64,000 nucleotides of DNA from an uncultured Pseudomonadota bacterium (GCA_913057905.1 CAJXPB010000011.1:1-64000), one strand, 5' to 3'; shown: positions 53,176-61,005, counted from the stretch's first letter. The notes: generated by a model from the sequence alone, not told the origin. Translations and numbers: made by a program.

Positions 53176-54723
53176 TCACTCCACGCGGCCGTGCAAAAAC
53201 CACCGCTGGCGGCGGTAGTCGTAGAAGGCCCAGACCAGCTCCCCCTGATCGCGCTCGACGAAGACGTAGTCGCGGCGCACGCGCTGGGCCCACCAGCCCC
53301 CGGAGACCACGAAGGGGCCGTTGAGGATGGTGCTGCCGCGCTGCGGACCCGAGCCGCCCGCCTCCGGTGGCCCCTGGGCACTCAGGGACCTCGGGTGTTC
53401 GAAGATCCGGCGCACCAGGGCCGGCGGGCCGGCCGACGCGCTTTTGTCTGGCGGATCCGGGCGGACGACCCGCCCCATCGGCTGCCACTCGTAGGTCGCC
53501 TCGGGCAGGTGCCCGGCGGTGGGGACGGCCCGAACGACGGCCTCGGGGCCAAACTCCGCGCGCAGCCGCTCCAGCGCCCGGTTTGCATCGGCCAAGTCCC
53601 GGCTGGGCGACTCGCCAAAGAGCTGTATCTGCCCGGCGCGGTGGCGGGCGGTCTGCACCCTGAGTTCCACGGCGCTGATGCCGGCGCCCAGATCCCGATC
53701 CTCGAGCCGCAGCCGGATCAGCTCGATCAGCCGGCCCACATCGACGGTGGGCGTGGCCGGCTGGATCGCCATCTCGTCGAGGCGATCCGGCTCGTCGGAT
53801 TCGACCTGATGGTCGGGCCCGTGCAGGGCGACATCGATGCGGGCGATGCGCGTCTCGCGGTCGGCCAGCTCGGCGAGTATGGGGTTGAGGGCCCGTTTGA
53901 TGGCGAAGACGAGTCGCGAGGTCACCGTGGCCGGCTCCTCGAGCTCGATGCGCCGTTCGATGGGCCCCTCGTCTGGCGAGCCCTGCAGGGGCATCTGCAG
54001 ATCACCGCGGGCCCGTCGATGCAACTCCAACACCTTGGACCCAAAACGGCGCCGCAGACCGCCGGGCGGCAGTTCCAGAAACTCGCCGAGCCGCTCGACG
54101 CCGAGCTTCTCCAGATCGCGGCATACCGACGTGGAGAGATTCAACCTGTGGAGCGGTACCCTTCGGGCGGTCTCCCGCTCGTCGCCAGGGCTCTCAAAGA
54201 CGGTCTGCCCGCGGCTGGCCCGCGCCGCCGCCCAGGTGCCAAACCGGGTAAATCCGACGACGACCGACACATAGAAGGATTCTTTTTCCAAAAGTGCGTC
54301 GGCCAGACCCTCTGCCCACGCCTGCATCGAGTCGTGGAGCTTCTGCATGCCGGCGGCGTCGAGCCAGAAGATGCCCGTGCGCTCGTCGGCCGGCTCCACA
54401 AAGGGCGACCAATCCCGCAGCACCTCCTCGAGATGGTCGGTCGCCTGGGCGACCTCCTCGTCTTTGACCGTGCCCGCCCGAAGCGACCGACACAGCGAAA
54501 CGGCCTCGGCGTAGCGCATGCCCGGGCGCACCTGCTGGCGCCGCGCGATTTTATTGGCCCACTCGATGGTGCCGTTGGGCTCGTCGCGGTCGACCACCGC
54601 CATCGGCTCGTCCTTCCAGTCGGGATGGCGATGCCACAGAAGCTGCAGCGGCAGCGCCACCACATCGACGCAGGCAATCCGGCCATGGTTTGCGCCCCCC
54701 TGACTGGACGCGTCTGAAGTCAC
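53176..54723 (-). CDS. imuB: ImuB, catalytically dead Y-family polymerase-like mutasome subunit
   Basis: ImuB is a Y-family polymerase relative that lacks activity and serves as hub linking DnaE2, ImuA and the sliding clamp. The 515 residues begin RIACVDVVALPLQLLWHRHP, where the catalytic acidic pair of active Y-family polymerases is not kept. A Y-family-like finger region and a thumb with LEKLGVERLGEFLELPPGGLRRRFG follow. QIQLFGES at about residue 355 resembles a clamp-binding motif (QLxLF). Start is GTG 54723, with AGGAG 12 bp upstream; a longer frame to 55227 overlaps imuA out of frame and is rejected. The stop lies 4 bp before dnaE2. Confidence 0.9.
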   Translation of the reverse strand: MTSDASSQGGANHGRIACVDVVALPLQLLWHRHPDWKDEPMAVVDRDEPNGTIEWANKIARRQQVRPGMRYAEAVSLCRSLRAGTVKDEEVAQATDHLEEVLRDWSPFVEPADERTGIFWLDAAGMQKLHDSMQAWAEGLADALLEKESFYVSVVVGFTRFGTWAAARASRGQTVFESPGDERETARRVPLHRLNLSTSVCRDLEKLGVERLGEFLELPPGGLRRRFGSKVLELHRRARGDLQMPLQGSPDEGPIERRIELEEPATVTSRLVFAIKRALNPILAELADRETRIARIDVALHGPDHQVESDEPDRLDEMAIQPATPTVDVGRLIELIRLRLEDRDLGAGISAVELRVQTARHRAGQIQLFGESPSRDLADANRALERLRAEFGPEAVVRAVPTAGHLPEATYEWQPMGRVVRPDPPDKSASAGPPALVRRIFEHPRSLSAQGPPEAGGSGPQRGSTILNGPFVVSGGWWAQRVRRDYVFVERDQGELVWAFYDYRRQRWFLHGRVE

Positions 54724-54767
54724 GATTCTGAATCTCTCCTGTCTGTGTCGTTGCCCAATCTGTCTCG

Positions 54768-55400
54768 TCAGCGAAGCCCCGGCGGCCCCTGGCAGACGAC
54801 ATCGGCCCGCCATCCCGGCCCCCAGCGCTTGTCGCCCAGCGACTCGATCCCGCACTCGAACCGATCGTCCTCGAGCCGGCGCCGGCGCGTCTGCCCGCGA
54901 AACGAGACCATCGCCCCCAGAGACGGCTGATCGGCGGACTTGCGGGTCACAAACACGACGCCGGCATCCTCGCGCTCGGCGTGATTCAAGAGCCGCTTCT
55001 GCAGAGGATCCGGCGGCGAGTCCCCGCCCTGTCCCAGATCGACGACCACCAGGCCGAACCCGCCGCTTCGGACCAGCCGGTCGGCGGCGCGGCCGGCATC
55101 CTTGACCGACTCCAGCCGCACCACCGGCAACGCCTCCAGATCGATACCGTTTCGCTGCACGTCGGGCGGATAAAACGCCTGCTGGCGACAGGAGATCCAT
55201 GCCACCGGCTCGCCGTCGCGCTGACACCGGCGCACCAGCTCGAAGGCCATCGTCAGCGACGCCGCATCGGCCTCACCGGAGATCTCTGCCAGCCGCCCCG
55301 AGACGATCTCGGGCGACCAACGCTTCGTCTGCGCGTCCCCCGATCGTTCCAGGGCTGACGCCCGGACGACCCCCTCGATGTCCAAGGGTGAACTCGACAT
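54768..55400 (-). CDS. imuA: ImuA, RecA-like mutasome subunit
   Basis: The first gene of the mutagenesis operon. ImuA proteins are RecA-like and interact with ImuB and RecA. The 210-residue protein shows a RecA-type core without a clear Walker A: VAWISCRQQAFYPPDVQRNG and LVVVDLGQG, followed by PLQKRLLNHAEREDAGVVFV. This matches the short ImuA/SulA-like group. AGGAGG precedes ATG 55400 and a LexA-controlled promoter lies 57-85 bp upstream. The next gene, imuB, starts 44 bp downstream. Confidence 0.85.
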   Translation of the reverse strand: MSSSPLDIEGVVRASALERSGDAQTKRWSPEIVSGRLAEISGEADAASLTMAFELVRRCQRDGEPVAWISCRQQAFYPPDVQRNGIDLEALPVVRLESVKDAGRAADRLVRSGGFGLVVVDLGQGGDSPPDPLQKRLLNHAEREDAGVVFVTRKSADQPSLGAMVSFRGQTRRRRLEDDRFECGIESLGDKRWGPGWRADVVCQGPPGLR

Positions 55401-55456
55401 GTCGAACCGCCTCCTGCACGATGGTGGGCTGGATGCTGAACAAATATGCAGGTGGC

Positions 55457-55485
55457 AGTGTACTGTACGGATGTTCAGTTGTCAA
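55457..55485 (-). promoter_or_regulatory. SOS promoter of imuA-imuB-dnaE2 with embedded LexA box
   Basis: On the minus strand TTGACA (55480-55485) and TACACT (55457-55462) form a near-consensus sigma-70 promoter with a 17-bp spacer. The spacer, read on the plus strand as CTGTACGGATGTTCAGT (55463-55479), fits 14 of 17 positions of the Myxococcus xanthus LexA motif CTRHAMRYBYGTTCAGS as I recall it, with palindromic arms CTGTAC and GTTCAG. A repressor bound here would block RNA polymerase directly. Confidence 0.8.
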
Positions 55486-55606
55486 AATTGGAAGGTAAAA
55501 ATCGGGGTCACGTGCTCGGCTTGATTTTCGTGCTCGGGACACCCCCGGGCTCCCTTTCGGTCGCATCGGGGTGAGGAGTGCGCGCCGAGGGCGCGCGGCG
55601 ACCGCC

Positions 55607-55673
55607 GATCTCCGTGCTTGCGGCACTTTCAACGCAGCAATCGATCTCCGTGCTTACAGGGATTTTCAAGCAC
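55607..55673. repeat. Paired motif (diverged) with hairpin
   Basis: GATCTCCGTGCTTGC at 55607 and GATCTCCGTGCTTAC at 55643 are 36 bp apart. On the minus strand they contain G(C/T)AAGCACGGAGATC, related to the GTAAGCATCGG pairs near the left end of the window. The second copy can fold as CGTGCTT with AAGCACG (55649-55673). The 55401-55795 stretch otherwise has the SOS promoter and no supported gene. Confidence 0.5.
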
Positions 55674-55795
55674 GAGCTCAGTAGGCTGATACGCTGCGTG
55701 CTTGCGGAGATCGTGGATCGCTGTGTCGTGCCTGCGGGATACTCGGGTAGCTGGAGATGCCCGTGTGGGCTTTCGCGGGCATGCGTCGATGGACG

Positions 55796-55841
55796 CCCCG
55801 GCCTCGCGCCGCGCAGGGCGCGGCGCATCGAACCGAGGGTA
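55796..55841 (+). repeat. Left inverted module of the RAYT element
   Basis: CCCCGGCCTC at 55796-55805 is followed by the hairpin GCGCCGCGC-AGG-GCGCGGCGC and by ATCGAACCGAGGGTA at 55827-55841. The first and last elements recur exactly, inverted, on the right side. Confidence 0.75.
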
Positions 55842-55866
55842 TGCTGCGGCTGTCGCGCCAGAGTCG

Positions 55867-56080
55867 CTCGGCCGCGGAATCGGAAACGGAGATTCAATGT
55901 CGGAGGTATCCGACAAATCGCGGTGCGCGGTGGGGCGCTCGGCTGCGGAATCGGAAACGGAGGACGGGGGCCGGAGATATCGGACGGGTCGCGGGCCGCG
56001 TGGAGGCGCTCGGCCGCGGAATCGGAAACGGAGGCTCACGGTTGGATGTCTCGGACGGATCGCCCTACGCGGTAGGGGCA
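55867..56080 (+). repeat. 71-bp tandem repeat, three copies (left array)
   Basis: A 25-bp conserved block with GCGGAATCGGAAACGGAG at its end starts at 55867, 55938 and 56009: the period is exactly 71 bp. The 46-bp tails between blocks are related but diverged; the first contains a perfect hairpin TGTCGGA-GGTA-TCCGACA. It lies directly downstream of the transposase gene. Confidence 0.75.
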
Positions 56081-56097
56081 TCCCGACACGCAGCTTC

Positions 56098-56520
56098 CTA
56101 CCGGCGCTCTCGGCCCCGCTTCCACTCTTCGTATTCGGCGCGGACGGCTCTTCGACGGTGGATCTGTTCCTGTCTACGAACGTAGTTTGTGATTTCCGGA
56201 AGGAGTCTCGGCGAGACCGTGAACGCGCCGTATCCCTGGCCCCATCGGAAGTTGCCAAACCCGTCGAATTTGGACTTGAGGGCTCCTGTGGCCTGGCTCT
56301 TTACCTTCGACATATAGGAGGCCACATCGACCGTCGCCGGGAGACTGCAGACCACGTGAACATGGTCTCGCCAACCGTTGACCTTAACAGGCTTCCCATC
56401 GACCCTCTTGGTGATCCCCCCGATCACGGAATTTAGAAACTCGAAGTGCTCGGCTTCCAGCACCGGCTGTCGGCGATGCGTCGCGAACACAATGTGATAG
56501 TTCAGCCTTGTGAATGACAT
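56098..56520 (-). CDS. Y1 (HUH) transposase, RAYT / IS200-like
   Basis: A 140-residue transposase of the Y1_Tnp family that cuts and joins single-stranded DNA. It starts MSFTRLNYHIVFATHRRQPV, has the metal-binding HUH motif H-V-H in WRDHVHVV, and the catalytic tyrosine in EITNYVRRQEQIHRR with the conserved Q and H nearby. GGGGGA precedes ATG 56520; a longer frame upstream is built from repeat DNA. It looks intact. It is flanked by tandem arrays and inverted modules, as expected for a RAYT, though the IS200 group cannot be excluded. Confidence 0.88.
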   Translation of the reverse strand: MSFTRLNYHIVFATHRRQPVLEAEHFEFLNSVIGGITKRVDGKPVKVNGWRDHVHVVCSLPATVDVASYMSKVKSQATGALKSKFDGFGNFRWGQGYGAFTVSPRLLPEITNYVRRQEQIHRRRAVRAEYEEWKRGRERR

Positions 56521-56580
56521 CGTTTCCCCCTTGAAATTGCGATTGTGAATCGACCATCTCGCCGCCCTCTTCCGTGAGCG

Positions 56581-56682
56581 CGACACCGAGCCTCCGTTGC
56601 CCACCTCGCGAGCACGACACCGAGCCTCCGTCGCCCACCTCGCGAGCACGACACCGAGCCTCCGTTGCCTATTCCGCGAGGG
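56581..56682 (-). repeat. 34-bp tandem repeat, three copies (right array)
   Basis: Units beginning CGACACCGAGCCTCCG start at 56581, 56615 and 56649, an exact 34-bp period; each contains CTCGCGAG, a small palindrome, except the last. On the minus strand they contain AACGGAGGCTCGG, matching the left array core. Confidence 0.75.
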
Positions 56683-56702
56683 CGCCGTCTGCCCTCGCAG
56701 AG

Positions 56703-56757
56703 TACCCTCGGTTCGATCTGACGCGCCCTGGATTCAGGGCGCGGAAGGAGGCCGGGG
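56703..56757 (-). repeat. Right inverted module of the RAYT element
   Basis: TACCCTCGGTTCGAT (56703-56717) is the exact inverse of the left 15-mer. A hairpin CGCGCCCTG-GATT-CAGGGCGCG (56722-56743) and GAGGCCGGGG (56748-56757) complete the module. It overlaps the 3' end of the small gene at 56734-57126. Confidence 0.75.
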
Positions 56758-57126
56758 AGCACTCACCCGACACACCTCATAAAACAACGCCAACCGCGAC
56801 CGGCCCTCCGGCGGCGACCACGATTCCAGAGCGGCACGGGCCATGCGTGTGCCGTGGAGGCTGAGCTCCACGAGGGCGAGTTCGCGCTGACCGGGGCGAC
56901 GCGGCCGGGAACGCAGCGCTCGCAGGCAGACCCCGACCGAGCGCGGCCGATCGATGCGCCCGGCGAACCAGTCGTAGCGTTCGAGCTGAGCGTGGAGGCG
57001 CTCCACATATCGGCGGTTCGAGGCGTCCGAGGCGCTCGGCCCCGGCTCGACGACCTCGAGTGTGCCGTTGACTCGCCCCCTCCAAGGCCCGACTCCCGTC
57101 AGCGTTTCATCGTGCGATTTCTGCAT
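56734..57126 (-). CDS. Hypothetical protein (130 aa), 3' end inside RAYT module
   Basis: ATG 57126 follows AGGAG by 5 bp. The protein is rich in Arg and helical (RRYVERLHAQLERYDWFAGR, LALVELSLHGTRMARAALES); no signal peptide or known family. Its last residues (APRPPSAP) and stop codon are encoded by the right inverted module of the transposase element, so the original 3' end was probably replaced when the repeat arrived. Whether the shortened protein is functional is open. Confidence 0.6.
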   Translation of the reverse strand: MQKSHDETLTGVGPWRGRVNGTLEVVEPGPSASDASNRRYVERLHAQLERYDWFAGRIDRPRSVGVCLRALRSRPRRPGQRELALVELSLHGTRMARAALESWSPPEGRSRLALFYEVCRVSAPRPPSAP

Positions 57127-57311
57127 GTCGTCTCCTGAACTGAAACCAACGTCCCCACGCCAAACCCCGCTCCCATTACCTGTTTTCGCCCGATCAGGCG
57201 GATCTGTTGCGCAGAAGAATGGACCGCAGTCTTGAAGCCCGGCTCCACGAAGGCGATCCTCGTGATTACGTTGTCCACAGCCCCGTTCGTTGCGCCCACC
57301 CCGAGATTCCC

Positions 57312-58499
57312 ATGCGTAGATTGCCCCTGTTCGTCATCGGCCTATTCAGTGCGGGACTCCTCTGTGTCGGCCCCCTCATCGGCTGCGACACCCCCAGCGA
57401 ACGTCCCGACGACGATGTCGGCAACTCGGATGTAGAGAATCCGCACCTGGAGAAGTATCCCAACCTCAAAAAGATCGACCTGCCCGAGGGCTTCCAGATC
57501 CGGATGTACGCCGACGACGTGCCGAATGCCCGGTCGCTGGAGCTGACACCGAACGGGACGTTGTTTGTGGGGAATCGAGCCGGCGACAAGGTCTTCGCCG
57601 TGCTCGATACCGACGACGACTACGAGGCCGACGAGGTCAACACGATTACCAGCGGCAAACGGATGCCCAACGGCGTGGCCTTTCGCAACGGGGACTTGTA
57701 TGTGGCCGAGGTCAGCCGGGTGCTGAAGTTCCCGGACATCGAGTCGAATCTGGACGATCCGCCCGAGCCGGAGGTCATCAACGATAACTTTCCCTCAGAT
57801 GGGCATCACGGATGGAAGTACATCGCCTTTGGGCCCGACGGGAAGTTGTACGTGCCCGTGGGCGCGCCGTGTAATATCTGCGAGCGCGACCAGCAGGTGT
57901 ACTCGAATCTGCAGCGCATGGACCCCGACGGCTCCAATAAAGAGGTCTATGCGACGGGCATTCGAAACACGGTGGGATTCGACTGGCACCCAGAGACTGG
58001 CGAACTCTATTTCACGGACAACGGGGCCGACAATCTGGGCGACAACCGGCCGCCCGACGAACTCAATTACGCGCCCGAGCCGGGCATGGACTTCGGGTAT
58101 CCGTACTGCCACGGCGGTGACATGCCCGACCCGGACTTGGGCGACGAGGCCGACTGTTCGGAGTTTACGCCGCCGATCCAGAAGCTGGGGCCGCATGTGG
58201 CGGCGCTGGGGATGGAGTTTTACGACGGCGAGATGTTCCCGGAGGAGTACCACAATCAGGCGTTCATCGCCGAGCACGGCTCCTGGAACCGCACCAACAA
58301 AATCGGCTACCGGGTCTCGCTGGTGACCTTCGACGAGGAGGGCAACGCCACCGACTACCGGCCCTTCGCCGACGGATGGCTTCAGGGCGAGCAGGACTGG
58401 GGCCGACCGGTGGACGTCGAGCTGATGGACGACGGCTCGATGCTCGTCTCGGACGACGCCAACGGCCAGATCTACCGGATCATTTACACCGGTGAGTAG
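57312..58499 (+). CDS. PQQ-dependent sugar dehydrogenase-like (sorbosone dehydrogenase type) lipoprotein
   Basis: A 395-residue lipoprotein with signal MRRLPLFVIGLFSAGLLCVG and a Cys in LIGC. The six-bladed propeller typical of soluble quinoprotein dehydrogenases follows: GFQIRMYADDVPNARSLELT, GTLFVGNRAGDKVFAVLD, DGHHGWKYIAFGPDGKLYVP and GIRNTVGFDWHPETGELYFT. HGSWNRT and VDVELMDDGSMLVSDDANGQ close the fold. Such enzymes oxidise sugars or aldehydes with PQQ and calcium in the periplasm. The second Cys pair (CNICERD) may bind a cofactor or form a disulfide. No PQQ synthesis genes are in the window. Confidence 0.85.
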   Translation: MRRLPLFVIGLFSAGLLCVGPLIGCDTPSERPDDDVGNSDVENPHLEKYPNLKKIDLPEGFQIRMYADDVPNARSLELTPNGTLFVGNRAGDKVFAVLDTDDDYEADEVNTITSGKRMPNGVAFRNGDLYVAEVSRVLKFPDIESNLDDPPEPEVINDNFPSDGHHGWKYIAFGPDGKLYVPVGAPCNICERDQQVYSNLQRMDPDGSNKEVYATGIRNTVGFDWHPETGELYFTDNGADNLGDNRPPDELNYAPEPGMDFGYPYCHGGDMPDPDLGDEADCSEFTPPIQKLGPHVAALGMEFYDGEMFPEEYHNQAFIAEHGSWNRTNKIGYRVSLVTFDEEGNATDYRPFADGWLQGEQDWGRPVDVELMDDGSMLVSDDANGQIYRIIYTGE

Positions 58500-58501
58500 G
58501 G

Positions 58502-59398
58502 TCACTCCCCCTCAAACGGATTCGACCACAGTGGGCCGGAGTAGCTGACGCCCAGCGAGGCGCTCCATCCGCGGGTGACGAACTCGCCCCAGGGAATCCA
58601 GGCGGCGGTCGCCTCGAGGGCGACTCGGTCGACGATGTCGATGATGGCGCCGCCGCTGACCTGGACGTAGCTCTTGGTGGGCATCGACGGGCTGGAGGCG
58701 AGGTTCTGGATGCCGCCGACGCGGGCTTTCAGGGCCAGGCGTTCGGGCCAGACGTAGGCGCCAAAGCTGCCGGCGTATTCGAGTCCGTCGCCGAAGCCGT
58801 CGAGTCGAAACTGCGGGCCGACGGCCACATCGAACCAGCCGGGAAATGGGTGGAGGGAACAGCCGAAGCTCGCCAGCAGGCTCAGGTCGACGCTGCCGTC
58901 ACCCAGAACCGGCATGTAGCGCTCCCGGCCCGTCGACCCGCTGGAGACTGGACCGTCGTTGGGGTTGGAGCCGACACCTTCGGAGTAGAGCGGTACTTTG
59001 ACGCCGGCGCGTCCTGCGGCGGCGCATTTGCCGAAGCTGGCGCCCGATTTGACGAACAGGTCCAGATTGCCGGGCCCCGTCTTGATGTATTCAGTTCTGT
59101 CGACCTGATTGCGCGCCTGCCGAAACGGGACGCTGAAGCCAAAGGAGAGGTGCGGGACGATCCCGATGTCGGAGTACAGACGGACATCCCAGTGCGAGTA
59201 CTCGTAGCGCGGATCTTCATCGAGGTTGCCCTCGAGGTCGTAGACGCCGTTGGCGGCGAAGTAGCCGCCCGAGAGTTTCAGATAGGCCTCGCCGGGCTCC
59301 TGGACCCAGGGTCCGGCGGCAGCCGGTTGGGGCAACCCCAGCGCGAACAACGCCAGGGCCGCCCCGAAGACGGTGCAGATTGTCGAACGACGAGCCAT
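58502..59398 (-). CDS. Outer-membrane beta-barrel-like protein (298 aa)
   Basis: The signal segment TICTVFGAALALFALGLPQP ends near AAAGPW. The mature protein is beta-rich (AYLKLSGGYFAANGVYDLEG, SFGFSVPFRQARNQVD, FDVAVGPQFRLDGFGDGLEY) and ends with strands SASLGVSYSGPLW. An outer-membrane barrel of the transporter or MetA-pathway type is likely; ligand unknown. It starts 3 bp after the rhodanese stop on the same strand, so the two are probably co-transcribed, and it converges on the PQQ enzyme gene. Confidence 0.8.
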   Translation of the reverse strand: MARRSTICTVFGAALALFALGLPQPAAAGPWVQEPGEAYLKLSGGYFAANGVYDLEGNLDEDPRYEYSHWDVRLYSDIGIVPHLSFGFSVPFRQARNQVDRTEYIKTGPGNLDLFVKSGASFGKCAAAGRAGVKVPLYSEGVGSNPNDGPVSSGSTGRERYMPVLGDGSVDLSLLASFGCSLHPFPGWFDVAVGPQFRLDGFGDGLEYAGSFGAYVWPERLALKARVGGIQNLASSPSMPTKSYVQVSGGAIIDIVDRVALEATAAWIPWGEFVTRGWSASLGVSYSGPLWSNPFEGE

Positions 59399-59400
59399 GG

Positions 59401-60360
59401 TCAACCGCCCTCGCCGTCGGCAACCGGGGCGTCTTCCAGACGTGACCACTCGACCCAAGAGCCGTCGTAGTTGGTCGCCTCGTCGTCACCGAGCCATCGA
59501 AGGATGGCGTAGACGTACGACGAGCGCGTGCCCGTCTGGCAGTAGGGGACCACGAGTGTCCCTTCGGCGGTCAGACCCAGTGAGTTGAACTCCTGGCGAA
59601 GCGCGTCCTTTGACTGCAGGCCGCCGTCCTCGTCGACGAAGAGATCTTTCCAGTAGTAGTAGATCGCCTGCGGGATGTGGCCCTGACGCGGGTCGCCGCG
59701 GTCCTCGGTGCCCTCGAATTCGGCACGCCGACGGGTGTCGATGATGATGCCGTCGCGCTCGCCGTTGACGATGGCCAGGACCTCGTCTTTGGTGGCGCGG
59801 ACCGATTCGCGCCGGGCGACGACGAAGTCGCCTTTCTCGGGTTGGAGGTCCTCGGTCGAGGGCTCGAAGTCGAGCTGGGCCTTCAGTTCGCCGTAGCCTT
59901 GTCCGTACAGCCGCACGCCGCCGTGGCCCAGGTATTCCAGGGTCCAGAAGAGACGGCCGGCGCCCTTGTCGACAGGATTGCCGTAGATGACGACGGGTCG
60001 ATCCCGGTCGACACCCAGGCGTCGGGTGATCGACTGGAGCTCGACGACGTCGTTCAGCAGGATGCCGTTGTCGTCCTTGTAGGCGCTGCCGCCTGGGGCG
60101 TGGACCGCGCCGGGGACGTGGCCGGCCAGGTAGTCCTCCTCGGCGCGTGTGTCGATGATGGTAGCTCCTTCGGCTCGCAGTTCGCCGAAGCGTTGGGCGT
60201 CGACGACGACTTCGGAGTTCAGCGGCTGGGGCTCGGCGTTGCGTTCACTGGCCGGGCGAGGATCGTTTTCGATGACGGTCTCTCCACAGCCAATTCCCGC
60301 CGCCGCGACGAGGGTCGATAGGATGAACAAGGCGAATACGGACAATACTGAACGCTGCAT
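59401..60360 (-). CDS. Two-domain rhodanese (sulfurtransferase) lipoprotein
   Basis: A 319-residue protein with signal VLSVFALFILSTLVAAAGIG and lipobox Cys. The N-terminal rhodanese domain (IIDTRAEEDYLAGHVPGAVH) has no active-site Cys; the C-terminal one (IIIDTRRRAEFEG) carries C274 in PYCQTGTRSS. This is the layout of thiosulfate or mercaptopyruvate sulfurtransferases (SseA type), moved to the periplasmic side. AGGAG precedes ATG 60360. Downstream by 3 bp is the barrel gene. Confidence 0.88.
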   Translation of the reverse strand: MQRSVLSVFALFILSTLVAAAGIGCGETVIENDPRPASERNAEPQPLNSEVVVDAQRFGELRAEGATIIDTRAEEDYLAGHVPGAVHAPGGSAYKDDNGILLNDVVELQSITRRLGVDRDRPVVIYGNPVDKGAGRLFWTLEYLGHGGVRLYGQGYGELKAQLDFEPSTEDLQPEKGDFVVARRESVRATKDEVLAIVNGERDGIIIDTRRRAEFEGTEDRGDPRQGHIPQAIYYYWKDLFVDEDGGLQSKDALRQEFNSLGLTAEGTLVVPYCQTGTRSSYVYAILRWLGDDEATNYDGSWVEWSRLEDAPVADGEGG

Positions 60361-60418
60361 AATTTTCTCCTGGTAGCGTCTCCTGCGGGTGAAATGAGCC
60401 TGCCCCACAAGAAAAACA

Positions 60419-60449
60419 TATAAAGCATACCTGTCAAGTAGGCTTTATA
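60419..60449. promoter_or_regulatory. AT-rich palindrome between rhodanese and SWIB genes
   Basis: TATAAAGCATAC pairs with GTAGGCTTTATA (one mismatch) around CTGTCAA. The surrounding 60405-60510 is the most AT-rich part of the 357-bp divergent gap 60361-60717. It may be an operator that controls one or both genes. Confidence 0.45.
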
Positions 60450-60541
60450 TCCTTTTGCCAGAAAAGCGACGAAAATCCGGCCCCGAAAGTCCGAAATTTT
60501 TGCAGTTTTTGCCCCTAGGAGGCTCCCTTGGAGATTCCACC

Positions 60542-60571
60542 TTGACAGATCGGCCGAATTGAAACTACATG
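60542..60571 (+). promoter_or_regulatory. Candidate promoter for the SWIB gene
   Basis: A perfect TTGACA lies at 60542-60547. The best -10 is TACATG at 60566-60571 with an 18-bp spacer, which is weak. Transcription would begin about 140 bp before the SWIB start codon. Confidence 0.35.
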
Positions 60572-60717
60572 CTGGGGCAGTGTTCGCGTCCCGAGCAAGC
60601 TCGTCACACATCCGCTTTCAGACTTATGTCTTCGAGCGGGTCGGACTGCTCAAGTACAGTGACGCGCGTTCGAGTATTGGTTTCGAAATGTGTCCACGGA
60701 ACTCCAGGAGGAGTACA

Positions 60718-60981
60718 ATGGCTGACGACGACAACGCCTTCAACAAGAAGCTGAACGTCTCCAACGACCTGCAAAAAGTGGTCGGCGAATCGAAGATGAG
60801 CCGCCCGCAGGTCACCAAGAAGGTCTGGGAGTACATCAAGGACAACGACCTTCAGAATCCGGACGACAAGCGCAACATCATGGCCGACAACACCCTGAAG
60901 CCGATCTTCGGCAAGGACGAGGTCACGATGTTCGAGATGACCAGCCTGATTTCGAAGCACCTGACCGACCCGGACGCCTGA
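60718..60981 (+). CDS. Stand-alone SWIB/MDM2-domain protein
   Basis: An 87-residue protein made almost wholly of a SWIB domain: LNVSNDLQKVVGESKMSRPQ, VTKKVWEYIKDNDLQNPDDK, RNIMADNTLKPIFGKDEVTM and FEMTSLISKHL. In eukaryotes the fold occurs in SWI/SNF subunits; in bacteria it is known fused to chlamydial topoisomerase and as small stand-alone proteins. DNA-linked function is assumed, not shown. AGGAGGAG lies 4-6 bp before ATG 60718, so expression may be high. A large hairpin follows the gene. Confidence 0.93.
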   Translation: MADDDNAFNKKLNVSNDLQKVVGESKMSRPQVTKKVWEYIKDNDLQNPDDKRNIMADNTLKPIFGKDEVTMFEMTSLISKHLTDPDA

Positions 60982-61005
60982 GTTCGGTTCGATCGATCTC
61001 TACGC

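Larger units (their letters stand above)
55796..56757. mobile_element. RAYT/IS200-like element with symmetric inverted modules
   Basis: A single Y1 transposase gene is flanked by matching inverted modules. The left module (55796-55841) is CCCCGGCCTC, a 9-bp stem hairpin (55806-55826), then ATCGAACCGAGGGTA. The right module (56703-56757), read on the minus strand, is CCCCGGCCTC, a 9-bp stem hairpin (56722-56743), then the same 15-base ATCGAACCGAGGGTA. The hairpin stems differ in sequence but not in place. Inside each module lies a tandem array that shares AACGGAGGCTC. This symmetry is not the usual end structure of IS200/IS605 and is closer to a REP-associated tyrosine transposase with its repeats. 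Confidence 0.7.

Noticed and set aside
54724..55227. Upstream extension of imuB
   Set aside because: It overlaps imuA out of frame for most of its length; GTG 54723 starts just before the conserved Y-family-like N-terminus.
55867..56080. CRISPR-like array of three 25-bp blocks
   Set aside because: The intervening 46-bp segments are themselves related repeats, the blocks are few, and no cas gene is present.
55702..56436. Overlapping ORFs of 140-240 codons on the plus strand across the RAYT element
   Set aside because: They are built from the 71-bp repeat, readable in several frames at once, and run antisense to the transposase.
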